The translations under genes and the position numbers were made by a program. Shown one piece after another: positions 1 to 5,545 of a stretch of 5,545 bases of DNA (positions are counted from its first letter, which is position 1; each line of letters starts with the position of its first letter). Under the pieces are notes generated by a model that saw only the letters and a program-made list of their open reading frames with translations, was not told the DNA's origin and searched no databases. Where the stretch lies: contig JAUXCJ010000112.1 of NCBI GenBank assembly GCA_030618965.1, forward strand, positions 1-5,545. Reading direction: 5' to 3'. The stretch comes from Thiomargarita sp. (lineage in GTDB: Bacteria > Pseudomonadota > Gammaproteobacteria > Beggiatoales > Beggiatoaceae).

Positions 1-120
1 GGCAACGCCCTAGGAATTTGTTTATTATAGATACCAGCCCTGAAAGGGCGAAACAATAGATAATAATTCATGTCAATTATGTCTCGCCCTTTCAGGGCTA
101 AAATTTTATATAAATCAAAT

Positions 121-139
121 CCTAGGGCGTTGCCCTAGG
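121..139 (-). terminator. Possible intrinsic terminator of the operon (type A hairpin)
   Basis: This is an 8-bp perfect stem with a 3-base loop (CCTAGGGC / GCCCTAGG), about 65-85 bases past the ATPase stop. On the minus strand it is followed by ATTTGATTTATAT, which is U-rich but not a clean U-run. It is a plausible terminator or 3' stabilising hairpin, but the same palindrome is also part of the repeat array, so this role is only inferred. Confidence 0.35.
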
Positions 140-151
140 CTGTTATATCAA

Positions 152-164
152 CCCCTTTCAGGGG
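152..164. repeat. Type B palindrome variant with compensatory base-pair change
   Basis: CCCCT-TTC-AGGGG. Compared with the copies at 37-49 and 86-98 (GCCCT/AGGGC), the outermost pair is changed on both sides, G-C to C-G, so the hairpin is kept. It lies 12 bases from the type A palindrome at 121-139. Confidence 0.75.
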
Positions 165-195
165 AAAAATATTAAATTGACAAGAATTAGAGTGC

Positions 196-209
196 GTAAC
201 ATCAGTTAC
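196..209. repeat. Short hairpin over the ATPase stop codon
   Basis: GTAAC-ATCA-GTTAC, a 5-bp stem with a 4-base loop that includes the stop codon at 206-208. It is short and may be chance. It is separate from the GC-rich array. Confidence 0.35.
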
Positions 210-1249
210 TGACTTGAATAATCTTCAAGCCATTTTTCCAAATCTTCATCTTTTAATCGCTTAAATATTGATACATCATTGATTTTTTCTGTCACAATCA
301 CATCATGCGCTTGAAATTGATCAAGCAAACTAACAGACTGAGTAGATAAAATGACTTGGTTTGACTTCGATATACTCCGTATTAAGCCGCCTAATATATT
401 GATGGCAAAAGGATGTAATCCTAGCTCAGGTTCATCAATAATAATGCTTGCTGGCGGCTCAGGTTGAAGTAAAACGGTCGCAAGACATATCAACCTCAGT
501 GTGCCATCGGATAAATGATGCGCTGTAAATGGGAAATCCCCCCCTTTTTCTCGCCATTTTAATTCAATAGATGAACTGTCTTCTAATGCTGGCTCTAGGA
601 CAAAATCACCAAAAAAGGGGGTGACTTTTTGTACCGTCAAACAAATAGCCTGATATTGCCTTTTATGCTTCAGTTTCAGCTTATATAAAAAAGCCGCTAA
701 GTTACTGGCATCTTCTCTTAAATACGCATGATCATGAATTGAGCCTATTTGTTTTACTTTTGCTGTTCTGCTGGTATCGTGGAAATGATAAACCTGCCAA
801 CTTTTGATAATCGGCATAACATGCTTTGCAATGCCATTATTTTCGTTATACAACTTTTCAAGATTCGATTCATCGTGCCCAATGCCTAAACTTTTCACAA
901 GAGGGTTTCCCTCTTTTTGATAAATTAAGGTTTCATCTGTAAAAATAAATCTATTATTCGCGGTTGGCTCTAAGGTGAATCGATATCCATAAGCACCAAA
1001 TTCTAGTTGAGCGAAAATTGCATCTGTGGACTTTCTACCATAATGTAAAAATGAATCAGCAAAACCATTTTTTGGAACAAAAATCCCTAATTGTTCATTA
1101 ACAATGGCGTTAAGCATTTTAAAAAAGGAGATGAAATTTGATTTTCCAGCACCATTGGGTCCAATAAATACATTCAAGTGATTTAAATCAATCTCTATTT
1201 GTTTTATAGACTTATAACCCTTTAAAACCAATCTTGATAGTAGCGGCAT
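206..1249 (-). CDS. AAA/ABC-type ATPase, COG4637 (AAA_21) family, 347 aa
   Basis: A complete RecF/OLD-like ATPase, soluble, with all core motifs: Walker A GPNGAGKSN (residues 30-38), an ABC-type signature LSDGT (246-250), Walker B IIIDEPELGLHP (269-280) and a switch motif STQS (302-305). The middle carries the signature of the COG4637 predicted-ATPase group: WQVYHFHDTS (151-160), then YLREDASNLAAFLYKLK (176-192). Length (about 350) is normal for the family and no TOPRIM nuclease is attached. Relatives often occur beside a DUF4276 gene in defence or toxin-like loci; no such partner follows here, only the palindrome array. ATG at 1247-1249 is chosen because AAGGAG lies 5 bases upstream. The gene starts 39 bases after the TssM-FGE stop on the same strand, so it is probably co-transcribed, although it may be a passenger and not a functional partner. 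ATP hydrolysis is well supported; the biological role is not known from sequence. Confidence 0.9.
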   Translation of the reverse strand: MPLLSRLVLKGYKSIKQIEIDLNHLNVFIGPNGAGKSNFISFFKMLNAIVNEQLGIFVPKNGFADSFLHYGRKSTDAIFAQLEFGAYGYRFTLEPTANNRFIFTDETLIYQKEGNPLVKSLGIGHDESNLEKLYNENNGIAKHVMPIIKSWQVYHFHDTSRTAKVKQIGSIHDHAYLREDASNLAAFLYKLKLKHKRQYQAICLTVQKVTPFFGDFVLEPALEDSSSIELKWREKGGDFPFTAHHLSDGTLRLICLATVLLQPEPPASIIIDEPELGLHPFAINILGGLIRSISKSNQVILSTQSVSLLDQFQAHDVIVTEKINDVSIFKRLKDEDLEKWLEDYSSQ

Positions 1250-1254
1250 TTCAT

Positions 1255-1260
1255 CTCCTT
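1255..1260 (-). promoter_or_regulatory. Ribosome binding site of the COG4637 ATPase gene
   Basis: AAGGAG, 5 bases before the ATG at 1247-1249. An out-of-frame ATG overlaps the G of this site (AAGGAGATGAAATG on the minus strand) but does not open the ATPase frame. The strong site contrasts with the weak one of the TssM-like gene. Confidence 0.8.
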
Positions 1261-1267
1261 AATTTTT

Positions 1268-1280
1268 TTTGGAATCCAAA
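1268..1280. repeat. Small inverted repeat between the TssM-like and ATPase genes
   Basis: TTTGG-AAT-CCAAA, a perfect 5-bp inverted repeat with a 3-base centre, next to a run of eight T (1263-1270). On the plus strand the T-run precedes the hairpin; on the minus (coding) strand the hairpin is followed by A residues, so it does not look like an intrinsic terminator for the operon. It could be chance in AT-rich DNA, or a weak operator or processing site. Confidence 0.3.
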
Positions 1281-1288
1281 CTTAAAGC

Positions 1289-4200
1289 TTACTCCAAAAT
1301 ACATTGTCTGGTTTCCCCAGTTTCATCTGGAGACTCAACCAATCGTTGAACTAAGCGAAACCCAATAGTACTCACGCGATCTTCAAGAGAGTAATTTTCA
1401 TTTTGATCTAAATGTTTATCAAAACGCATAGAGTCAGTAAACTGTGGCCAAAAGGTGGTGTAATTTAAACCTCGGGCAATAGCAACTTCATTTTCATGCT
1501 CGTCCACCCATTCGCTGACGCTTAATCCCATATCGTTTACTCCCAGTGGAGATAAATCTTGAGCGTTGCTCTCCACATTTCGTGGTAAAGGTAGATCACA
1601 ATCAGACTGTAATCCCAATTTATCACAATCTAAACGCGCTTTTCCCCAAGGAAACCACTGTTCTTCTTGAGACTCATCCTCTTGAGACTCAATTCCTAAA
1701 GCCGCCCATTGCCATTCTTGGTTTTTGGGCAAACGATAACCGTCACAGGATGCCTGTAAGTTAAAAGCTTCATCATAACAAAGGCTAAAACCTTGTTGTT
1801 GGCTTTTCCAATTAGCATAAGTCACCGCATCTTTCCAAGAAACGCACACTGCTGGGAGATTTTCCTGCTGTAAACTCCCTCCTGGCAAACCAAAAACAAC
1901 GCTATTAGCCAATGACAACCAACAATATTGAGACAGTGTTTGTTCAGAGATTGCTAAACTGTCCAATAACGGCTCATAAGTAAACCCTTCAAAATCCTCC
2001 TCTTCTAAAAGTTCTTCAGCCTGTTCATAATTAAGACAAACAATAGCTTTAGAACTATTGCCTTGTTGTCCTAAAATCAATTTATTATCCCAATCAATAT
2101 CATTGATACAATATAGATTATCATAAACCTGATTAGATAATTGTTCACAGGTATCACATGCTTGATATTCTTTTTGGGTGACTTCATGACGCTGGATTAA
2201 AAATGAAGGGGCTGAGCTATCCGCAAGGTTAATTGGCACAAAACCAGCAGCCGCTATTTTTATATCCATCACCTGTTTATCTACTTGCGGGTTTTCACCC
2301 AAATGATTATAAGCTGTCAACGCATAGCGTGTATTCTCAATTTTCAATGACATTTCACCCTCAGCGTCTAAGCTTATTGGCGCATTTTTGACCACTGGTT
2401 TTAAGGTAACCTTTGCACTACAACTAGTCTTCCAATTAAATGACTGAACACTTCCGTATGCTACCATCCTAGCAGGACCACAAAATGTTTGGACAACTGG
2501 TGGCTTAAAACCAATCTCCAACTCTTTTTTGACCTCGCTCACACCATTACTGGCAACGACACTCAATTGAGTCGGTTTTTCAGGGGTCAAGGAAAATTTC
2601 GTCTCATTAATTGTTTCACCTTGATCCACTTGACTAGTCAAGGATTGATAGCAACTGGCTTTAAGCTCAACATTGAGCGTCTCTCCAAAACAAAGATCAT
2701 TAATATATTCAACGCATTGCCCATTGACAGCCAAACAATCAATCTTAGGTGAAGACAATGGTAAATCTAACACACTCTTCACCGTATCAATACCATTAGT
2801 AGCTGTAAGCGTGAAAGTTGTAGGCTCTTTAATGTTTAAGGTGACTGGCTGCTCAAGATTGGATGGTTGACTACCTTGAAAATGGGGAGTAACCGTTTTT
2901 GCGCCCATAACTTCCCAAGCCAAAGTTTTTTCACTACCATAACAAACGTCTGCATTCATGGGCTGACTAAGGCATTGCCCATCAAGGCTAATGCAAGTTA
3001 CTTTTGGTGGCAAAAGATTGATTGTAATAGTTTTTTGATCAGTAAATGAAAAAAACTTGACTGGCAGATTAAATAAATAATACTTGGTTGCAACCAAAGT
3101 GGCTGTGATTGGCTTATCAACAAGCAGCTTTTTTATACCATTTTTTTCAACAGGTGTTGATTTGGAATCAATAATTAGCTGAGTTTCAGTGGCATGTTGT
3201 ACTTGCCATTTGAGTTTTAGCTCAGTTCCATAAAATACTTTTATTTGTTCTTGCGAACTGGTTTCGGGTGTTAATATGCCAAAAGTGATTTCTGGTTTGG
3301 GCGACAATTTCCATAAAATAACACCAGCAACAGCTAATATTGCAAAAAAGAAAGCGATTATTTTTAATATATTTCTTGAGGGTAATTTTTGGGGACGATG
3401 ATGAGTCATATTGTCACTAATTTGATTAAATGCGTTTTTAATAAACCGTTTTTGCTTTGTAAACGGAGTGATTGAAAGCGTAGAAATACCCAGTTTATTC
3501 GCTAATTGATTAAGGTATGGACTTTCCAAAGCAGCATTGCTTTGTTTGGCACTGGTAAAATAGATGCCACAAAGGTGAGTTTTATCAAGATCAAGATGAG
3601 TGCTAATCCATTTTTGCAATTGAGATTGCAGAATTTTCCACTCTCCCACCAAAACTAAACGCCGAAAATGTATTTCTTCCGTCACTTGCTCAGGAACTGC
3701 TAAAGCATATTCTTCTATATTTTTTTGTAAAGCTTCAAAACGCTGAGCCAAAATATCCAAGCACTGCTTTTTTGATGCCGTTTTAAGACGAGTATAGAAA
3801 TTTAAACCCAGTGGAGACTTTGGAGAAAAAAACTCTGTAAAGCCCACTAATCTATCCATTTTAGTGATCATCAGATAAACTGGTAGGATTAAACCAGAGT
3901 TTTGATAAATTTCATCAATAATAGCTTGTAAATCAATGGCATAATTAGAAGTATTAAATTCTTCCACTGAAACTGTAATTACTAAAGCATTGATACGGTT
4001 AAGTTTTTGTTTAAATTGTTGGTTTTTTCCAGGCAGCGAAACCCAAACAGTTTTTTCGCCAAAAAATTGTTCTAAACAACTACTGCTACCATCAATTTCT
4101 TTCTGACTAATATCAGAGAGTATGCCATTAGGCAAACTTTCAGCTAGTTTTTCTAGTAAAGCAGTATTGCCTGAATTGCCAGAGCCAATTAATAAAATTC

Positions 4201-4612
4201 TAGGCAGTTGCAAACCTAAATTATAAAATCCCCAAAGCAAAGTCGAGACAAAAATTAAGCCTAAACGATAAATAGGCTCTTGAGGCAAAAGCTGAAAAGT
4301 GTTTTGATTCAGTGTAAAAGTAGGATTAGCCCAATATAGAACTGCCCAAATGACAAACAATGTCAGAATAGAAACCAACCATTGAGGACGCAAAGCCACA
4401 AAAATAGTTTTTAGAGGGAGTTCATGCATGAACTGGTGACAGCCCCATAAAAATGTTAAAGCAATGGCAGTCCACCATCTGGTTAAGGGATTGCCCAATA
4501 AAGGTTCGCTATCTTGACTGAAAGAAATTTTATCAGCAAATGAAATAATTAAAGTGACGACACCAATTAAAACTAGAAATTCAAAAAACCATTTACGATT
4601 GAAATTTAACAT
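1289..4612 (-). CDS. TssM/IcmF-like membrane protein fused to Ig-like repeats and an FGE/SUMF1-type domain, 1107 aa
   Basis: Layout by residue: four hydrophobic segments (about 8-25, 46-61, 78-95, 117-133); a cytoplasmic GTPase-like domain (about 136-410); a transmembrane helix (about 414-436); four Ig-like repeats (about 440-787); an FGE-sulfatase fold (about 788-1091). The GTPase part matches the IcmF/TssM N-terminal domain: P-loop position GSGNSGNT (143-150), INALVITVSVEEF (207-219), PVYLMITKMDRLVGFTEFF (244-262) and GIYFTSAKQ (349-357). The Walker A lysine is Asn149, and the DTAG position reads SLPG (192-195), so nucleotide binding or hydrolysis is doubtful. The FGE part shows FLIQRHEVTQKEYQ, VSWKDAVTYANWKS, DGYRLPKNQEWQWAALG, FPWG, NDMGLSVSEWVDE, ARGLN and TIGFRLVQ, but lacks the catalytic cysteines in the ARG...GFRLV stretch. 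Of 23 cysteines outside the membrane segments, 20 lie beyond residue 437, fitting a periplasmic location with disulfides. The start has only a weak SD and lies 13 bases after the TssL-like stop, suggesting translational coupling. Most likely a structural or recognition subunit of a T6SS-like envelope complex, not a sulfatase activator. Confidence 0.85.
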   Translation of the reverse strand: MLNFNRKWFFEFLVLIGVVTLIISFADKISFSQDSEPLLGNPLTRWWTAIALTFLWGCHQFMHELPLKTIFVALRPQWLVSILTLFVIWAVLYWANPTFTLNQNTFQLLPQEPIYRLGLIFVSTLLWGFYNLGLQLPRILLIGSGNSGNTALLEKLAESLPNGILSDISQKEIDGSSSCLEQFFGEKTVWVSLPGKNQQFKQKLNRINALVITVSVEEFNTSNYAIDLQAIIDEIYQNSGLILPVYLMITKMDRLVGFTEFFSPKSPLGLNFYTRLKTASKKQCLDILAQRFEALQKNIEEYALAVPEQVTEEIHFRRLVLVGEWKILQSQLQKWISTHLDLDKTHLCGIYFTSAKQSNAALESPYLNQLANKLGISTLSITPFTKQKRFIKNAFNQISDNMTHHRPQKLPSRNILKIIAFFFAILAVAGVILWKLSPKPEITFGILTPETSSQEQIKVFYGTELKLKWQVQHATETQLIIDSKSTPVEKNGIKKLLVDKPITATLVATKYYLFNLPVKFFSFTDQKTITINLLPPKVTCISLDGQCLSQPMNADVCYGSEKTLAWEVMGAKTVTPHFQGSQPSNLEQPVTLNIKEPTTFTLTATNGIDTVKSVLDLPLSSPKIDCLAVNGQCVEYINDLCFGETLNVELKASCYQSLTSQVDQGETINETKFSLTPEKPTQLSVVASNGVSEVKKELEIGFKPPVVQTFCGPARMVAYGSVQSFNWKTSCSAKVTLKPVVKNAPISLDAEGEMSLKIENTRYALTAYNHLGENPQVDKQVMDIKIAAAGFVPINLADSSAPSFLIQRHEVTQKEYQACDTCEQLSNQVYDNLYCINDIDWDNKLILGQQGNSSKAIVCLNYEQAEELLEEEDFEGFTYEPLLDSLAISEQTLSQYCWLSLANSVVFGLPGGSLQQENLPAVCVSWKDAVTYANWKSQQQGFSLCYDEAFNLQASCDGYRLPKNQEWQWAALGIESQEDESQEEQWFPWGKARLDCDKLGLQSDCDLPLPRNVESNAQDLSPLGVNDMGLSVSEWVDEHENEVAIARGLNYTTFWPQFTDSMRFDKHLDQNENYSLEDRVSTIGFRLVQRLVESPDETGETRQCILE
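1665..1691. repeat. 12-bp tandem direct repeat, period 15, inside the FGE domain
   Basis: TCTTGAGACTCA occurs at 1665-1676 and 1680-1691. The 15-base period is five codons and encodes the acidic ESQEDESQEE run (residues 975-984) in a loop just before the FPWG motif of the FGE fold. It looks like a small in-frame duplication. Confidence 0.6.
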
Positions 4613-4625
4613 AGTGTTTTTCTTT

Positions 4626-5105
4626 TTAATGCGTTATAAAAAATGGACTATCAAAATTTGAAGCCTCCAGTTTTCCAGTTAATACTTCAAATTTGCCAAG
4701 CAACTCTCTTTGTGCCTGTTCATCTCGATAATTTTTAGGATTTTGTGGGTCTTTAAATGGCCCTTTAAATCCTTGTAAAATGCAAGAACGCAACACCAAA
4801 ATTTCCACTTGATTGAGGCGATTCATCCAATCCTCAAATATCACGCTCGCGGCTCGAATTTCTGGATAGCGTTCTCTGGACAATGGTTGTGTCCAATAAC
4901 CACCCTGTTCAAACCAACCCGCTATTTGGGCTTTTTCATCTAAATAAATCGCCATAATTTTCCCTAAATATTGAGAACTTTTATCAATTGAGTTCAAGGT
5001 TTCAGTACATGATTTTCTCACCTTTGCCGCAGCTTCAACAGTATTAACTTGGGAAAACAAGCCGCTCATCACAAGCAAATCATGTAAACCAGATGGTAAG
5101 TTCAT
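4626..5105 (-). CDS. TssL/DotU-like protein without membrane anchor, 159 aa
   Basis: TssL (DotU, IcmH) is the inner-membrane T6SS subunit whose hook-shaped cytoplasmic domain contacts TssK and TssM. This protein keeps two recognisable parts of that helical domain: a helix with Leu-Asp-Glu at residues 55-57 (IMAIYLDEKAQIAGWF), matching the family 'aLLDEavl.tpW' helix, and residues 101-117 (EILVLRSCILQGFKGPF), matching 'lelLYlCLslGFeGkyr'. Canonical TssL continues into a transmembrane helix after this domain; here the chain stops after about 40 more polar residues with no hydrophobic segment, so it should be soluble. I place the start at the ATG at 5103-5105 because AAGGAG lies 6 bases upstream; an in-frame ATG at 5133-5135 would add ten residues but has no good SD. 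It overlaps the tssK-like gene by 26 bases and ends 13 bases before the TssM-like gene, so co-translation is likely. Position between K-like and M-like genes strongly supports the call; sequence similarity alone is modest. Confidence 0.66.
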   Translation of the reverse strand: MNLPSGLHDLLVMSGLFSQVNTVEAAAKVRKSCTETLNSIDKSSQYLGKIMAIYLDEKAQIAGWFEQGGYWTQPLSRERYPEIRAASVIFEDWMNRLNQVEILVLRSCILQGFKGPFKDPQNPKNYRDEQAQRELLGKFEVLTGKLEASNFDSPFFITH

Positions 5106-5545
5106 AATTATCTCCTTGTAGGATGTCTTCAACATAAACTGACAAATAATCAGCCGCCCTATCGTTTGTCACTTCCAATTCATAATACAAATAAGCTTGA
5201 CGTTTTCGCACTTTTTCTGGTAATTCATCCAACTTATGTAATTGAATACCATCATGCATACCATCATACCAAATTTTTATCAAACTCTCAGGTGCTACCA
5301 TAAGCACTTTTAAATCTTGATTTATCTCTAATATTAATCGTTCATTAGAACTTATCTCAAATTGTTCTACGCTTCTAAATTGCGCTACACCAGGATAAGG
5401 TTTACCAAACAAGCTTAAAATCAGACAATCCCGCTGGCTCATTCCTTGTTCAATAAAATTCACTAATTGTTGAGATAATTCTGTAAATGCCTTGAACATA
5501 TTATCATGATTATAAAACACATTAATATCTTCAACCATTAAATCA
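5080..5545 (-). CDS. tssK: TssK-like type VI secretion baseplate protein, C-terminal part (gene runs off the window)
   Basis: In canonical T6SS, TssK is the cytoplasmic adaptor that joins the baseplate to the TssL/TssM membrane complex. The last 70 or so residues fit the TssK C-terminal domain: a stretch PESLIKIWYDGMHDGIQLHK, then ELPEKVRKRQAYLYYEL, matching the family pattern of a helix, a 'pGi.L..l' turn, 'P..i..r' and a 'YF.L' strand, and ending in a strand YELTIWF. Near the left end, YNHDNMFKAFTEL resembles the 'Y.H.dl..aF..L' start of the TssK helical middle domain. An ATG lies at 5536-5538, but the frame stays open upstream through Leu and Asp codons to the window edge and no ribosome binding site is visible in the few bases there. 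TssK is normally about 440 residues, so this is most likely a 5'-truncated view of a full gene rather than a 152-residue protein. It ends with TGA at 5080-5082, inside the next gene. Identification is from remembered family patterns; fairly sure. Confidence 0.72.
   Translation of the reverse strand, partial: DLMVEDINVFYNHDNMFKAFTELSQQLVNFIEQGMSQRDCLILSLFGKPYPGVAQFRSVEQFEISSNERLILEINQDLKVLMVAPESLIKIWYDGMHDGIQLHKLDELPEKVRKRQAYLYYELEVTNDRAADYLSVYVEDILQGDNYELTIWFT
5112..5117 (-). promoter_or_regulatory. Ribosome binding site of the TssL/DotU-like gene
   Basis: AAGGAG, 6 bases before the ATG at 5103-5105 and lying inside the end of the tssK-like coding sequence. It decides the start: the in-frame ATG ten codons upstream lacks a comparable site. 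Confidence 0.8.

Larger units (their letters stand above)
1..164. repeat. Array of GC-rich palindromic repeats (REP-like) in the non-coding 3' flank
   Basis: Two small palindrome types alternate. Type A is CCTAGGGC-GTT-GCCCTAGG: complete at 121-139, and a partial copy in opposite orientation at 1-14, cut by the window edge. Type B is GCCCT-TTC-AGGGC: at 86-98, in opposite orientation at 37-49, and as a variant CCCCT-TTC-AGGGG at 152-164. Positions 1-15 are the exact reverse complement of 120-134, and 36-50 of 85-99, and both arms have a 20-base spacer, so 1-134 is one large interrupted inverted repeat. Spacers are AT-rich and only weakly alike. Nothing here encodes protein. This resembles REP/MITE-like intergenic palindrome families; it may also protect mRNA 3' ends or end transcription. 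Confidence 0.85.

Noticed and set aside
1..134. Insertion sequence or MITE with 15-bp terminal inverted repeats
   Set aside because: The 1-15/120-134 arms are exact, but each arm is part of a longer palindrome that continues past the putative end (121-139), and the left flank is outside the window, so no target duplication can be tested. Kept only as a REP-like array.
1..164. CRISPR array
   Set aside because: The repeats are short palindromes of two kinds in alternating orientation, with unequal AT-rich spacers of 12 to 35 bases; there are no direct repeats of CRISPR length and no cas genes.
1340..1480. Variable region of a diversity-generating retroelement, since FGE folds are common DGR targets
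   Set aside because: The C-terminal stretch does not show the enrichment of AAY-type codons at exposed positions expected of a variable region, and there is no template repeat or reverse transcriptase in the window. A template elsewhere cannot be excluded.
1289..2251. Active sulfatase-modifying enzyme
   Set aside because: No catalytic cysteines in the expected stretch and no sulfatase gene in the window.
1546..3049. Plus-strand open frames at 1546-1764, 2489-2752, 2673-2870 and 2867-3049
   Set aside because: They are short, lie wholly antisense to the TssM-FGE gene, have no recognisable motifs and overlap one another.
5106..5135. Ten-residue N-terminal extension of the TssL-like protein from the ATG at 5133-5135
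   Set aside because: No good SD precedes that ATG, whereas the internal ATG at 5103-5105 has AAGGAG at 6 bases.
5080..5538. A complete 152-residue protein starting at 5538
   Set aside because: The frame is open to the window edge, and the content matches only the C-terminal third of TssK, so the true start is most likely upstream.

Overview
The window is AT-rich bacterial DNA with four genes, all on the minus strand and closely spaced, so it reads as one operon transcribed from high to low coordinates. In transcription order they are: the C-terminal part of a TssK-like protein (running off the right edge), a short TssL/DotU-like protein, a very large TssM/IcmF-like membrane protein fused to a formylglycine-generating-enzyme (FGE/SUMF1) fold, and a stand-alone AAA/ABC-type ATPase of the COG4637 kind. 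The operon's 3' end (positions 1-205) has no gene and holds an array of small GC-rich palindromes.

TssK, TssL and TssM in canonical type VI secretion link the baseplate to the inner-membrane complex. Here the same K-L-M order is kept, but the parts are altered. The TssL-like protein lacks the usual C-terminal membrane anchor. The TssM-like protein has degenerate GTPase motifs. Its expected periplasmic region (TssJ-binding in canonical TssM) is replaced by about four Ig-like repeats and a cysteine-rich FGE fold that appears to lack the catalytic cysteines. The natural inference is a derived T6SS-like trans-envelope complex whose outer part is an adhesive or ligand-recognising module. The ATPase, of a family often found in defence-type loci, sits 39 bases downstream with its own strong ribosome binding site.

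The host cannot be fixed from the sequence. The AT-rich composition, the FGE-fold protein and the short GC-palindrome arrays would fit a gammaproteobacterial sulfur oxidiser of the Beggiatoa/Thiomargarita type, but this is a weak inference. T6SS-derived genes and clear AAGGAG Shine-Dalgarno sites support a Gram-negative bacterium.

Layout: 1-164 palindrome array; 165-205 AT-rich trailer; 206-1249 ATPase; 1250-1288 intergenic with a small inverted repeat and SD; 1289-4612 TssM-Ig-FGE fusion; 4613-4625 short gap; 4626-5105 TssL/DotU-like; 5080-5545 TssK C-terminal part, overlapping the TssL-like gene by 26 bases.
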